Below, piece after piece: positions 33,427 to 42,119 of a stretch of 64,000 nt of DNA; position 1 is the stretch's first letter; each line of letters starts with the position of its first letter. Source of the DNA: an uncultured Bacteroides sp. (GTDB lineage Bacteria > Bacteroidota > Bacteroidia > Bacteroidales > Bacteroidaceae). The stretch lies in assembly GCF_963676325.1 (NCBI RefSeq), contig NZ_OY781099.1:1674001-1738000 (forward strand). Direction: 5' to 3'. The notes beneath the pieces are model-generated. The model saw only the letters and a program-made list of their open reading frames with translations, made no database searches and was not told where the DNA came from. The translations under genes were made by a program, and so were the position numbers.

Positions 33427-34455
33427 TTATTGATATTGAATATAAACAGGTCGCGGCTTTAGTTTCATCATTAGTTCCGGTGGTGTCAACATACGGTGAG
33501 GTGGCCTTTTTAGATCGTTTTTATAGAACAGCTTGAATCCGGTAAATTGTACCGGCTCACGATAAATGTAGTCATGATAAGAGTCGTATTTCAGCACCGG
33601 AGCACCCCAGCCGTCCATGTTCATCACAATTTGCACTTCAGGATGCAGAACTATATTCTTGTAGTTCCTCACCATTCTTTGCGTAAACCTGTGTACGATA
33701 AATATTTTTGGAGGAAGTTTGTTTTCCCGTACCAGTCTGGCCAAGTAATCAGAGCAGTAATTAATGTCACTTGCATCGTATGATCCTATTTTTGTTCCAG
33801 GTCTGCTGCCGTCTTTCATTGAAAACTCCGGATCAATAGCCAAATGCACGTGGGGCATTTTAAGATATTTCTCCAATAAAGGAACTTCATCTCTCACGTT
33901 GCTTAAGGCTACCTGCACATCTAAAAAGACAATGGCATTACCCATTTTTGCTATAGATAGAGCCGAGTCTATCTGAACTTTAGGCATGCGTGTGCGATAT
34001 TTGCCATCTTTCAAAGGATAACCCTGAGCCACCACAGCAATGTAATGTATGGCAGGTTGCACCGGAGTAGTAGGGTCCGCTTTTTCCCATGCCTTTACTT
34101 CAATATTTAATCTTCTCCATACTTCCTTTGGCGGATATTCACCTAGAATCCCCATTCTCTTTGAATAGAGATTACCATAATACGCTACAATCCTTTTGAA
34201 AGGCAGAATAGCCCCTTTTATAGGATAAGGCTGATGCCTTACGGGCCACTTTCCAGTAGTGTCACCATTTGTCAAAGCTCTCAACTTTTTATTGTAAGCA
34301 ATAGAGTCGGTGGCTATAACTTCCTTTTCGGATATATCTGTTTTTGCAATCTCTATTTTTCTTTCATTAGATTTTGATGTCGTTTTCTCAATGCATCCGG
34401 TGAGAATGCAGGTAAACACAATCGCTATGGAGATGAATATCGTTCTTTTTCTCAT
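33427..34455 (-). CDS. Conserved lipoprotein of unknown function
   Basis: 342 residues. The signal peptide has a lipobox-like ILTGC (Cys21), predicting a lipoprotein. The mature part has YYGNLYSKRMGILGEYPP, IHYIAVVAQGYPLKDGKYRT, VFLDVQVALSNVRDEVP, HLAIDPEFSMKDGSRPGTKI and IVMNMDGWGAP. Conserved Asp/Glu and aromatic residues on barrel-like strands suggest a TIM-barrel hydrolase-like fold, but I do not recognise a characterised family and assign no function. It is the first gene of a transcript with thpR. Confidence 0.75.
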   Translation of the reverse strand: MRKRTIFISIAIVFTCILTGCIEKTTSKSNERKIEIAKTDISEKEVIATDSIAYNKKLRALTNGDTTGKWPVRHQPYPIKGAILPFKRIVAYYGNLYSKRMGILGEYPPKEVWRRLNIEVKAWEKADPTTPVQPAIHYIAVVAQGYPLKDGKYRTRMPKVQIDSALSIAKMGNAIVFLDVQVALSNVRDEVPLLEKYLKMPHVHLAIDPEFSMKDGSRPGTKIGSYDASDINYCSDYLARLVRENKLPPKIFIVHRFTQRMVRNYKNIVLHPEVQIVMNMDGWGAPVLKYDSYHDYIYREPVQFTGFKLFYKNDLKRPPHRMLTPPELMMKLKPRPVYIQYQ

Positions 34456-34475
34456 AGTATGTTTTTTTATAAAAA

Positions 34476-34505
34476 CAAATATAACAGTTAAAAGATAATA
34501 TGCAA
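34476..34505 (-). promoter_or_regulatory. Promoter of the lipoprotein-thpR pair
   Basis: The minus strand has TATATTTG (34483-34476), with TTG 19 bp upstream (34505-34503). Confidence 0.55.
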
Positions 34506-34587
34506 GTAATCATTGGCGAAATTATTTAAATAATTGGATAGAGAATAAATATTTACGTTATGTTTATTCTTATCTGTGCTGAGAAGA

Positions 34588-35269
34588 TTACAGAAAGTCA
34601 ACCTTTCCCGTTTTCATATCGTAAATAGCTCCAACTATTTTTATTTCATTATGTTCTTCCATCTCTTTCAGAATTGAACTCTTACTTCTTATCTCATCAA
34701 TAGAAGTATGAACATTGAAACAACAAACAGCATCCATAAACTCATCATTCTTTGATGATTTTTCTCCCTGATAACTGTTCTTTGCTTTTTCTACAGCAGG
34801 TCTTATCTTCGATAATAAAGATGTGATGTTTCCCAGCTTTACATTGTCAATGGCCGACTGAATGGCTCCGCAATGAGTGTGTCCCAGTACAACAATTACT
34901 TTGGAACCGGAAACCTTGCATGCGTATTCCAGACTGCCAAAAATATCTTCATTTACTATATTACCTGCTACGCGGGTAACAAAAACATCGCCAATGCCTC
35001 TGTGGAATATATCTTCTACCGGAACGCGTGAATCAAGACAGGATAACACCACAGCAAGTGGATATTGTCCCAGCACGGCAGCACGAATGCGATTCGAGTT
35101 ATTGCGTACTGTAAGATTGTCTTCAATAAATTCCTGATTACCTTTTTTTAAGAACGTCAAGTACACTTTCCGGGGTAAGCTTTTGCTGTTCTTCTTTAGT
35201 GAGAACGGAACCATTGAGGATGTGCTCTGCTATAAGCTCCGTTTTATTTTCTTCTTTTTCCATTGCCAT
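34588..35269 (-). pseudogene. Beta-class carbonic anhydrase, frameshifted
   Basis: The zinc-site motifs of beta carbonic anhydrases are intact in the downstream part: SCLDSR (Cys, Asp, Arg) and GHTHCGAI (His, Cys). The first ~43 residues (from the ATG at 35269: MAMEKEENKTELIAEHIL, ending LTPESVLDVLKK) lie in another frame. The frame changes at a run of seven A (T run 35143-35149 on the given strand). With six A the protein would read LDVLKKGNQEFIEDN, as the family expects, and be about 226 residues. So there is a one-base insertion, a sequencing error, or expression by slippage. The enzyme hydrates CO2 to bicarbonate. Confidence 0.85.
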
Positions 35270-35372
35270 TTTTATCTTTTCCTGAACAAGAATTGAATAG
35301 AATTTCCATGAAGAGTGCTGCGATAACATCACTCAAATAGTATCTATATATGGACTCTATAGATTTTATTTA

Positions 35373-35380
35373 CAAAAGTA
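35373..35380 (-). promoter_or_regulatory. Candidate promoter -7 box for the carbonic anhydrase gene
   Basis: The minus strand reads TACTTTTG, matching TAnnTTTG, about 100 bp before the likely start. Confidence 0.35.
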
Positions 35381-35574
35381 TTATTTTCCATGGAAGTACA
35401 CTAACGTTGGTTTAAAAAATAAGATAATGTATGTTTTTTAATATGAATGTACATATCTCTATTCCTGAAACAAGCATTATTGCGGACTTTTGCAGAAAGA
35501 TATCTCAGACTTTATTCTTTGTTAAAGCAATATAGTCTCTCAATAATTAAGTAATAATTATAATCTTAGAAAAT

Positions 35575-36477
35575 ATGAAAGTTTTAAAATTGAGCTTCTT
35601 TGTAGCATTCATGTTACTGGCAATGTCTATTTCAGCACAAGACACAGTTAAAAAACAAACAACTAAAACCCAGATTTCAGGTGAAGATTTGTTAGGACTT
35701 AAATCGGGTGCCGATCCTAAAAAAGCAAATCGTGGAAAAGCAGGAGTTTCCAGAAAGAAAGGTCGCCCTGTTGTATTTATCATTGGTGACTCTACCGTGA
35801 AGAATGGAAAAGACGATGGAAGTAACAACCAGTGGGGTTGGGGACACTTCTTTAGTGATATGGTTGATACTACAAAAGTATCGGTTGAGAACCATGCGCT
35901 AGGCGGACGTAGTAGTCGTACATATATTACCGAAGGTCTTTGGGATAATGTACTTTCAGCTGTAAAGCCTGGAGATTATGTGTTGGTGCAGTTTGGACAC
36001 AATGACAGTGGTTCACTCAATGTGGGTCGTGCACGTGCCTCACTAAAAGGTAATGGTGACAATGACACTACCGTTGTAATGGAATCTACCGGAAAAGCAG
36101 AGAAGGTTCAGTCTTTTGGATGGTATATGCGTAAATATGCTAAAGATGTAAAAGCTAAAAAGGCAACTCCCATTCTGTTATCGCATATACCTCGTAACAT
36201 GTTCACCACTAAAGATAGTGTAGCTGTTATCCGCAATAGTGATGGTTTCGGACTTTGGACTAAACAAGCTGCTGCAATGGAACATGTTCCATATATTGAT
36301 CTCAATAAACTAGCAGCCGATAAACTAGACAAAATGGGAAAAGATGCTATTCAAAAATTATATTATGGCGATCACACTCATACGTCAAAAGCCGGAGCAA
36401 TATTAAATGCGCAGACAGTTGCTGAAGGATTACGTTCACTGAAGAATTGCAAGCTTAAAAATGCATTGAAAAAATAG
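35575..36477 (+). CDS. SGNH-hydrolase, rhamnogalacturonan-acetylesterase-like (CE12)
   Basis: 300 residues. Residues 1-21 are a signal peptide ending SISAQ. The SGNH blocks are clear: block I FIIGDSTVKNG (Ser nucleophile), block II ENHALGGRSSRTYI (Gly), block III VLVQFGHNDSGS (Asn), and block V GDHTHTSKAGA (Asp-x-x-His). The block I form GDSTV and the DHTH ending are those of CE12 rhamnogalacturonan or acetylxylan esterases, which remove acetyl groups from plant polysaccharide. A ~45-residue Lys/Thr-rich linker precedes the domain. No carbohydrate operon surrounds it. Confidence 0.88.
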   Translation: MKVLKLSFFVAFMLLAMSISAQDTVKKQTTKTQISGEDLLGLKSGADPKKANRGKAGVSRKKGRPVVFIIGDSTVKNGKDDGSNNQWGWGHFFSDMVDTTKVSVENHALGGRSSRTYITEGLWDNVLSAVKPGDYVLVQFGHNDSGSLNVGRARASLKGNGDNDTTVVMESTGKAEKVQSFGWYMRKYAKDVKAKKATPILLSHIPRNMFTTKDSVAVIRNSDGFGLWTKQAAAMEHVPYIDLNKLAADKLDKMGKDAIQKLYYGDHTHTSKAGAILNAQTVAEGLRSLKNCKLKNALKK

Positions 36478-36499
36478 CATTATTGCTAATTAGAATAGG

Positions 36500-36553
36500 A
36501 AATACCTTAAACCGGAAAGCGTAAAAATGCTTTCTGGTTTAAGGTATTTTTCT
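36500..36553 (+). terminator. Intrinsic terminator after the SGNH esterase gene
   Basis: A 21-nt left arm (36500-36520, starting AAATACC) pairs with 36529-36549 with one mismatch around an 8-nt loop, then a T-rich run. Confidence 0.85.
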
Positions 36554-36623
36554 TTTCTGATAGATTTTACAATAATCTGAATTATTTATTTGTCAATTCT
36601 GGCTGAAATGATATATTAAATTA

Positions 36624-36631
36624 TATATTTG
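36624..36631 (+). promoter_or_regulatory. Promoter -7 box of the MORN gene
   Basis: TATATTTG matches TAnnTTTG 53 bp before the start codon. Confidence 0.45.
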
Positions 36632-36684
36632 TCAACTTAAAATGATATTGCGTTTTAAATATATTAAACCTAAAATCTACCAGA

Positions 36685-38394
36685 ATGAGAAACATAATAT
36701 TTGCAATTCTTTTATGTGCCAATGTTTGCTGCTTTGCACAGGAAGGTTGGATAAGCGATAAAACTACTGGATGTAAATGCTATACGTTTGCTAATAAAGA
36801 TAAACGGTATATCAAATGGAATGGTTCATGTCTTGATGGCTATGCAAACGGATATGGTAAGTGTGAGATGTTTCAGAACGACACATTATATTACACCTAT
36901 GTAGGGGATCTTTTAAAAGGTAAGTTCAACGGTCAGGGAACAATTACATATAACGATAACTCAAAATACGCTGGACAGTGGCAGGATCATTGTTTTAATG
37001 GTCAGGGTACATATATTATACCTAAAGCTGGTACTTATGTAGGTCTGTTTCAAAATGACAAAATGGAAGGGCAGGGCATATTTAATTATAATGATGGTTC
37101 GCGTTATGAAGGTGAATGGAAAGATAATAGATTTAATGGGCATGGCACATATACAATTGCCGATGGAACAAAATATATAGGCGAGTTTAAGGAAGATACA
37201 ATCTGTGGTCAGGGTACAATGACCTTTCCTGATCATGGTAAATATGTAGGCCATTTTGAAAGAGGACAGTTTAATGGCCTGGGTAAATTTACCTATACTG
37301 ATGGGGCAAGATATGAAGGTGAATGGAAAGATGGTTTGTTCAATGGCCAAGGTAAATTAGTCAAAGCTGACACTACAGTATATATCGGTCAGTTTGTAAA
37401 CAATGAACTCAACGGTCAGGGTATAGCAACCTATCCTAATGGCTCAAAATATTTTGGTGAATGGAAAGGTGGTCTTTTTAGCGGTCAGGGTACTTTCACT
37501 TTTGCTAATGGACGTAAATATGAAGGTGGATTTAAAAATGATCGGTTTAATGGTCAGGGCAAAATAGTTTATGAAGATAGCATTGTATATGTAGGCGAAT
37601 TTAAAGAAGATACTATCTGCGGTCAGGGAATCATGACCTTTCCTGATGGTCGAAAGTATGTAGGACAGTTTAAAAATAGTCAATATAATGGTCAGGGTAC
37701 ATTTATTTATGCTGATGGCCGTAAATACGTAGGCGAGTTTAGAAATGATAATTTTAATGGCCAAGGTACATTTACCTTTCCCGATGGCCGTAAATATATA
37801 GGTGGTTTTAAAGATGACAAATATGATGGTCATGGCACATATAAATTCGTTGATGGACGCACTTATGTAGGCGAGTATAAAGATGATAAATACAATGGTC
37901 AGGGAACCTTCACCTTTCCCGATGGTCGTAAATATGTAGGCGAATTTAAAGATGATAAGATCTGTGGCCAGGGTACCTTTACATTTCCTGACGGCCGCAA
38001 GTATGTAGGTGGATTTAAAGATAATCAATACGATGGCCAGGGTACCTTCTTTTATGCTGATGGCCGTAAATACGCAGGCGAATTTAAAGATGATAAAATC
38101 TACGGTCAGGGTACTTTTACATTTCCTGACGGCCGCAAGTATGTAGGTCAGTTTAAGAATGAAAAGTATGATGGTCAAGGCACATTTACTTTTGCTGATG
38201 GTGCAAAATACGTAGGTGAATTTAAAGATGATAAAATCTGTGGCAGGGGAACATTTACCTATACTGATGGTTCAAAATATGTTGGCGATTGGAAGAATAG
38301 TAAAAGACACGGAGGTGGAAGGCTTTATAAAAGTAACGGAGAAATTGTGTGTCAAGGTATGTTTATCAATGATAAGTATCTGGGGAAAGATTAA
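36685..38394 (+). CDS. Secreted MORN-repeat protein, ~22 repeats
   Basis: 569 residues. Residues 1-18 are a signal peptide (ANVCCFAQ). Nearly the whole remainder (residues ~70-560) consists of 22-24-residue MORN repeats of the form YVGEFKDDKICGQGTFTFPD followed by GRK. Late repeats (from ~residue 340) are almost identical and some DNA units are near-copies, implying recent expansion. MORN repeats form elongated beta-hairpin rods that can bind lipids or proteins. No catalytic domain is attached. The gene is monocistronic with its own promoter and terminator. A 244-residue open frame on the opposite strand follows from the repetition and is not a gene. Confidence 0.93.
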   Translation: MRNIIFAILLCANVCCFAQEGWISDKTTGCKCYTFANKDKRYIKWNGSCLDGYANGYGKCEMFQNDTLYYTYVGDLLKGKFNGQGTITYNDNSKYAGQWQDHCFNGQGTYIIPKAGTYVGLFQNDKMEGQGIFNYNDGSRYEGEWKDNRFNGHGTYTIADGTKYIGEFKEDTICGQGTMTFPDHGKYVGHFERGQFNGLGKFTYTDGARYEGEWKDGLFNGQGKLVKADTTVYIGQFVNNELNGQGIATYPNGSKYFGEWKGGLFSGQGTFTFANGRKYEGGFKNDRFNGQGKIVYEDSIVYVGEFKEDTICGQGIMTFPDGRKYVGQFKNSQYNGQGTFIYADGRKYVGEFRNDNFNGQGTFTFPDGRKYIGGFKDDKYDGHGTYKFVDGRTYVGEYKDDKYNGQGTFTFPDGRKYVGEFKDDKICGQGTFTFPDGRKYVGGFKDNQYDGQGTFFYADGRKYAGEFKDDKIYGQGTFTFPDGRKYVGQFKNEKYDGQGTFTFADGAKYVGEFKDDKICGRGTFTYTDGSKYVGDWKNSKRHGGGRLYKSNGEIVCQGMFINDKYLGKD

Positions 38395-38410
38395 TCAGGC
38401 TCTACTTTAT

Positions 38411-38455
38411 AATATATCCCTATCTGAATAAAGTGACTTCAGATAGGGATATATT
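38411..38455. terminator. Hairpin between the MORN gene and the hydrolase gene
   Basis: AATATATCCCTATCTG (38411-38426) and CAGATAGGGATATATT (38440-38455) form a perfect 16-bp stem with a 13-nt loop between converging genes. The T tract is weak. Confidence 0.7.
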
Positions 38456-38491
38456 CAATATCAGGCTACAATTTCTGGTTGTGGTAATCAG

Positions 38492-39043
38492 TTATTTCAC
38501 CGATATTAAATATACCTTTGTTGTTTGCACTTTGGCAAACATACCATTTAAAGAAGCCATAAAAGTATTGTGCACAGTTTGTGCATCAATAATGTGATTA
38601 TCCCAGGAAAGATCTTTGGTTGTGCAAGCATCCTGTAACACAGTTACCTCATATTGGTAGTCTTTTGCAGCTCTCACAGTTGTATCAACACACATGTGAC
38701 TCATCATGCCACAGATAACCAGGTGATTAATCTTTTCTTTAGATAATTCCTTCTGCAGATTAGTCTCAAAAAAGCTGTTGGGCGCATGTTTTATGATAAT
38801 CTTTTCAGAAGGAAGAGGGAATACGTTCTGATGAATTTCTACTCCGCTAGTTTCCGGAATAAAGAATGTAGCGCCTAAACGAGTATTAATATGTTGCACA
38901 TGTAATATTGGTAATCCTTTCATTCTAAAAACATTCAATACCTCGCTAGCATTCTTTGCAGCTTGCTCAGGGTTAAATAGTTCGGACTTTCCTCCTTTAA
39001 AGTAGTCGTTCTGAATATCTATCAAGATTAATGCACTTCTCAT
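38492..39043 (-). CDS. Isochorismatase-fold cysteine hydrolase
   Basis: 183 residues. The isochorismatase-like triad is visible: Asp in ALILIDIQNDYF, Lys in IIKHAPNSFFETNLQ, and Cys in VICGMMSHMCVDTTVRAA. This family includes nicotinamidases and isochorismatases; the specific substrate cannot be read from sequence. No NAD or siderophore genes are adjacent. The next gene downstream starts 127 bp away on the same strand. Confidence 0.9.
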   Translation of the reverse strand: MRSALILIDIQNDYFKGGKSELFNPEQAAKNASEVLNVFRMKGLPILHVQHINTRLGATFFIPETSGVEIHQNVFPLPSEKIIIKHAPNSFFETNLQKELSKEKINHLVICGMMSHMCVDTTVRAAKDYQYEVTVLQDACTTKDLSWDNHIIDAQTVHNTFMASLNGMFAKVQTTKVYLISVK

Positions 39044-39080
39044 TTAACTGTAAATTTAAGATTATAAATGTGATCAGCGT

Positions 39081-39953
39081 TTACTTATCATCAAACAGAT
39101 ACTTGCCACCCTTTTTCATCAGATCTCTTCCCTTGGAAAGCATTTCGCTTTCATGATGTGGAGTCTTATCGTTGTGACTGTTTGTATTTGTGTTCTTAGA
39201 ACTATCTTTTTCTGACTTCTCTACTTCACGAATTATCCAGAGTAAATCGGCCCACGATTCTCTGTTTTGCCGTAAATAGTCCCTGAGTATTGAACATTTT
39301 ACAATATCATCAATTTTGCAGCCAAACTGCTTGCGAAACTGCTCTACGTTTACAATCCCCTTTCTAACCATGGTTCCGGCCAACTGAACGGTTTCCAGAT
39401 AACGGAAAAGCTCCATTTGTTTGGTTCCCTCTTCCTGGGTACCAGGGGTTTCTATAAACTCAAACAGCCCGAAATGCAAATCGCGACTAATTTCAAAGTT
39501 TGCAGCGTTATCCTCCAGCCTTTTTTTGAGTTCAATAACAGCTCTGGTGCCTTCAATATCACTTCTTTTACGATACTCTTTCAGGAACTTAGACAGATGA
39601 TAACTTGCTATGAACATAGCAACAGAAGAAAAGAGCATGGCAGTTAGTTTGCCATATCCGGCTTCTTTTCCAAACCAGAAAAAGAAGTTTTTCATTAATG
39701 TATGAGCTGCCCCATAGTTTCCGAACTTGAAAGCCAGAACTGCACCTAACTGAAATATAATGAGAATAAACAGTAACAGGTTGATGAACCATATCAGATC
39801 TCTGAACGGATCGGTATTCTTAATCCTTTCTCTAAGCGATTTAGGAAAGGCATAATAGTTTCTGGTAAAGAAATTAATATTTTCCTTAGATATGTATTTT
39901 AAGAAACCAATTATGGCAATAATGACTATTGCCCAAAATAAAACATAAAACAT
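39081..39953 (-). CDS. Membrane protein of unknown function
   Basis: 290 residues. Helices at ~2-20 (FYVLFWAIVIIAIIGFL), ~53-75 (LIWFINLLLFILIIFQLGAV) and ~100-118 (LTAMLFSSVAMFIASYHL) anchor it. The region from ~120 to 245 is soluble and mostly helical (ELKKRLEDNAANFEISRDLH, then WADLLWIIREVEKSEKD). The last ~45 residues are a polar Asn/Ser/His-rich tail. I do not recognise the family. It starts a transcript that may continue into the isochorismatase-fold gene. Confidence 0.7.
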   Translation of the reverse strand: MFYVLFWAIVIIAIIGFLKYISKENINFFTRNYYAFPKSLRERIKNTDPFRDLIWFINLLLFILIIFQLGAVLAFKFGNYGAAHTLMKNFFFWFGKEAGYGKLTAMLFSSVAMFIASYHLSKFLKEYRKRSDIEGTRAVIELKKRLEDNAANFEISRDLHFGLFEFIETPGTQEEGTKQMELFRYLETVQLAGTMVRKGIVNVEQFRKQFGCKIDDIVKCSILRDYLRQNRESWADLLWIIREVEKSEKDSSKNTNTNSHNDKTPHHESEMLSKGRDLMKKGGKYLFDDK

Positions 39954-40109
39954 AATCTATATCATATATTCCTCTGCTGTCCTCACTTGCAGAGAGTTAT
40001 CAATGAAAAACGCGAGGACAAATCATTGAGTATTTATTTAACCAGCCATGCAGTATAAATAATCACAACTCTACGTTTTCTGTTTTTATATTACAAATAT
40101 AACTAAACA

Positions 40110-40757
40110 TTAACTATAATGCGTTATCCATTCACTATATTCTTCTAAAATAGACACTAATAGTGCGTTATTTTTTTTGTCTTCTATGCTCTCAACCGTC
40201 TTGAGCAGCCAGTTGTTTATGTCCTCCTTATAAGAAATGCATGTTACCGGACATGGCAGCGATTGTGGAAATTCTAAGTATTTTTCTACAGGAGAGTACT
40301 CTATAGTTTTGCCTTCGGGCTTCATATTTCCATCTAAAGTTAAGTAAACCACCTTGTAATTATCATTAATACAATCTTGCTGATAAAACTCCGGAGAAAA
40401 AAGATCTTCCTTTTTAAATCCTTTTTTGCACAAAGAATCATATATTCCGTTATGCCAATAACTGTATAGTTCATTAGGCCGGTTAGGCGCTTTCCTTATT
40501 TTGTCCTTTATTACAAAAGCATGATCTTCATTTCCAATGAATAAATCTATGCTCCCTTTTTTATCAGTTCTTTTAGATAATTCAAGCGTAAAATTAGATG
40601 AGTAATCGCCTTTCAGAATTTCCTGAACAAATATTTTCAGCAATAAATCATTCTGCCCGTGTGTGCCATTGGGGTTTAAAAAGCGGTATAGCAAAGAGGT
40701 GTGTCCTTCTTCTGATAATAGTAAATTTTTAAAAAGATTAAGCTGTTGTAATTCCAT
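40110..40757 (-). CDS. PD-(D/E)XK-like protein with an altered active site
   Basis: 215 residues. The N-terminus LFKNLLLSEEGHTSLLYRFL then NPNGTHGQNDLLLKIFVQEI, followed by SIDLFIGNEDHAFVIKDKI and a YSYW helix, match PD-(D/E)XK nuclease-superfamily proteins of the PDDEXK_4 type. The usual pattern is Asp...IEnKI; here the Asp is present (SIDLF), but the Glu of E-x-K is Lys (IKDKI). Catalysis may be lost. Family members occur in defence contexts, but no partner gene is adjacent: the flanks are a membrane protein and ~1 kb of non-coding DNA. Confidence 0.65.
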   Translation of the reverse strand: MELQQLNLFKNLLLSEEGHTSLLYRFLNPNGTHGQNDLLLKIFVQEILKGDYSSNFTLELSKRTDKKGSIDLFIGNEDHAFVIKDKIRKAPNRPNELYSYWHNGIYDSLCKKGFKKEDLFSPEFYQQDCINDNYKVVYLTLDGNMKPEGKTIEYSPVEKYLEFPQSLPCPVTCISYKEDINNWLLKTVESIEDKKNNALLVSILEEYSEWITHYS

Positions 40758-41212
40758 TTATGTGAGGTTGTTTTTGTTTGTTCAGTGAGAGAAATTATTG
40801 TTAATGCTGTAATTGAAGACTCGGCTATTTCAATATTTAGTAAGCCAAGTTTTTCCTGATTATTTTGTAATTTTCTATATTTCAGTATTGCATATACCCG
40901 ATTGTAAAATGCTGCTCAGCAAATATGTAGCCTGGTTTTCTAGTAAAGTGTTGGCTATAGTTCCAAAGTTGTTGTTCTGATTGCTTCTTCTGTTCTTCTG
41001 ACATTCAATTTTTTTGTTGTGTGTTTTATTGTTTAAGTTTGTTCTTTTGCTCAGCAAATATACACAATTTTAGCCCGAGAACCTAGTGTTTTGAGCAAAA
41101 ATATTACTTGAATTTAAAGTTTAAATTTGATTCATTTACTCAGTGACTGTTGTTGTGTTTGTGTGCTGATTTTTACAGATTGGTGCTTAATGAATATTTA
41201 TTTAAATCAAGA

Positions 41213-41347
41213 TCAGAATGGGGTATAATGATATCTTTTCTAAGAAGTACATGAAAAAAATATATTTCCTATAATATAGGAAAATAAATAAAAAAATAGG
41301 GAAGTTATAGAAATATACCCATTATACCCCATCATACCCCATTCTGA
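41213..41347. repeat. 135-bp inverted-repeat element
   Basis: TCAGAATGGGGTATAAT (41213-41229) and ATCATACCCCATTCTGA (41331-41347) are inverted with one mismatch over 17 bp. The right side holds a second inverted GGGGTATAATG-type word. In the middle, TTTCCTATAATATAGGAAA is a near-perfect palindrome. It has no coding capacity. The surrounding gap 40758-41756 contains no gene that I can support. Confidence 0.6.
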
Positions 41348-41460
41348 GAAAAATAAAAAGTGCTATTTTTAAACAAGAATATAGAGGCTTATTAACTGTA
41401 ACATATTAATATATAATGGTTTACTGAGCTTTTTTAAGTACTTAAAAGAAAACTTGACCT

Positions 41461-41580
41461 TTCCTGGAATTGGTTTACAGTTTTAGCGGTTATTCCTAAG
41501 ATTGGGTTACAATATTTTTCTTATTCCTAAATTGGATTTACAGTAAATATCTTATTCCTAAATTCGGTTTACGCTATTTT
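41461..41580. repeat. Direct repeats with 31-32 bp period
   Basis: TTCCT starts at 41461, 41493, 41524 and 41555. Each copy is followed by an ATTGG/ATTCGG word and a GGTTTACAG-like word, so units read roughly TTATTCCTAAATTGG then TTTACAGTAAATATC. Spacing is close to three helical turns. Confidence 0.65.
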
Positions 41581-41617
41581 TAAGACCACAAAACAGGTTG
41601 ATTATAAAACAATATAA

Positions 41618-41665
41618 AAGCCAGTCATTACTTGTTAGCAATTGGCTGGCTTCGTATTTTTTTTA
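41618..41665. terminator. Hairpin downstream of the Lys-rich protein gene
   Basis: AAAGCCAGTCATT pairs with AATTGGCTGGCTT. T/A tracts on both sides allow it to end the minus-strand transcript ~100 bp after the stop. Confidence 0.55.
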
Positions 41666-41756
41666 ATAAAACTTAAACTAAAATTTAGATTATAGTTAGC
41701 ATTATACCGTTTCACCGCGGTACAAAAGATTACTATAAATGAAAGATGAAACTGAC

Positions 41757-42119
41757 TTATTTGCTTTTTTCTGGTTTTGTTACAGGTTTAATGTCTTTTT
41801 TCTCTGGTTTTAAAGTTGGTTTCTTTCCTTTTTCGATAGCTTTCATTTCTGATTTAGCACCCTTTTTAGCAGCTTTCATATCAGACTTTGCACTTTCTTT
41901 TGTGCCCTTCATCTCTGACTTTGCACCTTTTTTTACATCTTTCATGTCAGCCTTAACGCCTTTCATATCAGTTTTCATTTCTTCTTTAACAGCTTTTTTC
42001 TGTGCTTTTACTGCTGTTGTGGCTTCCTTTTTAACTTCAGCTTTTTTAGCTGTACCTTGAGCATTTGCACCTATGCAAGCGATTAATGCAAAAGCAACAA
42101 ATAAAACGAGTTTTTTCAT
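41757..42119 (-). CDS. Small secreted Lys/Ala-rich repeat protein
   Basis: 120 residues. A signal peptide (residues 1-20, ending IGANAQ) is followed by a very basic, low-complexity helical region. Its repeats are KKGAKSEMK, KESAKSDMK, KKGAKSEMK and DMKGVKADMKDVKKG, ending in a Lys/Pro tail (KPTLKPEKKDIKPVTKPEK). Composition resembles histone H1-like tails, but the signal peptide places it in the periplasm or outside. A Lys-rich helix could bind anionic polymers such as LPS, capsule or extracellular DNA; this is inference only. Confidence 0.75.
   Translation of the reverse strand: MKKLVLFVAFALIACIGANAQGTAKKAEVKKEATTAVKAQKKAVKEEMKTDMKGVKADMKDVKKGAKSEMKGTKESAKSDMKAAKKGAKSEMKAIEKGKKPTLKPEKKDIKPVTKPEKSK

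Noticed and set aside
35138..35150. Programmed -1 ribosomal frameshift in the carbonic anhydrase gene
   Set aside because: The needed change is +1 (skip one A), not -1, so the classical A-AAA-AAG slippery mechanism does not fit; error, mutation or transcript slippage are more likely.
37444..38178. Long open frame (244 codons) antisense to the MORN gene
   Set aside because: Repeated DNA keeps the opposite strand open by periodicity; the protein would be a hydrophobic repeat with no family resemblance, and the sense gene is convincing.
40875..41057. 60-codon minus-strand frame in the 41-kb gap
   Set aside because: Low-complexity Asn/Lys composition, no promoter or ribosome site, no family resemblance.
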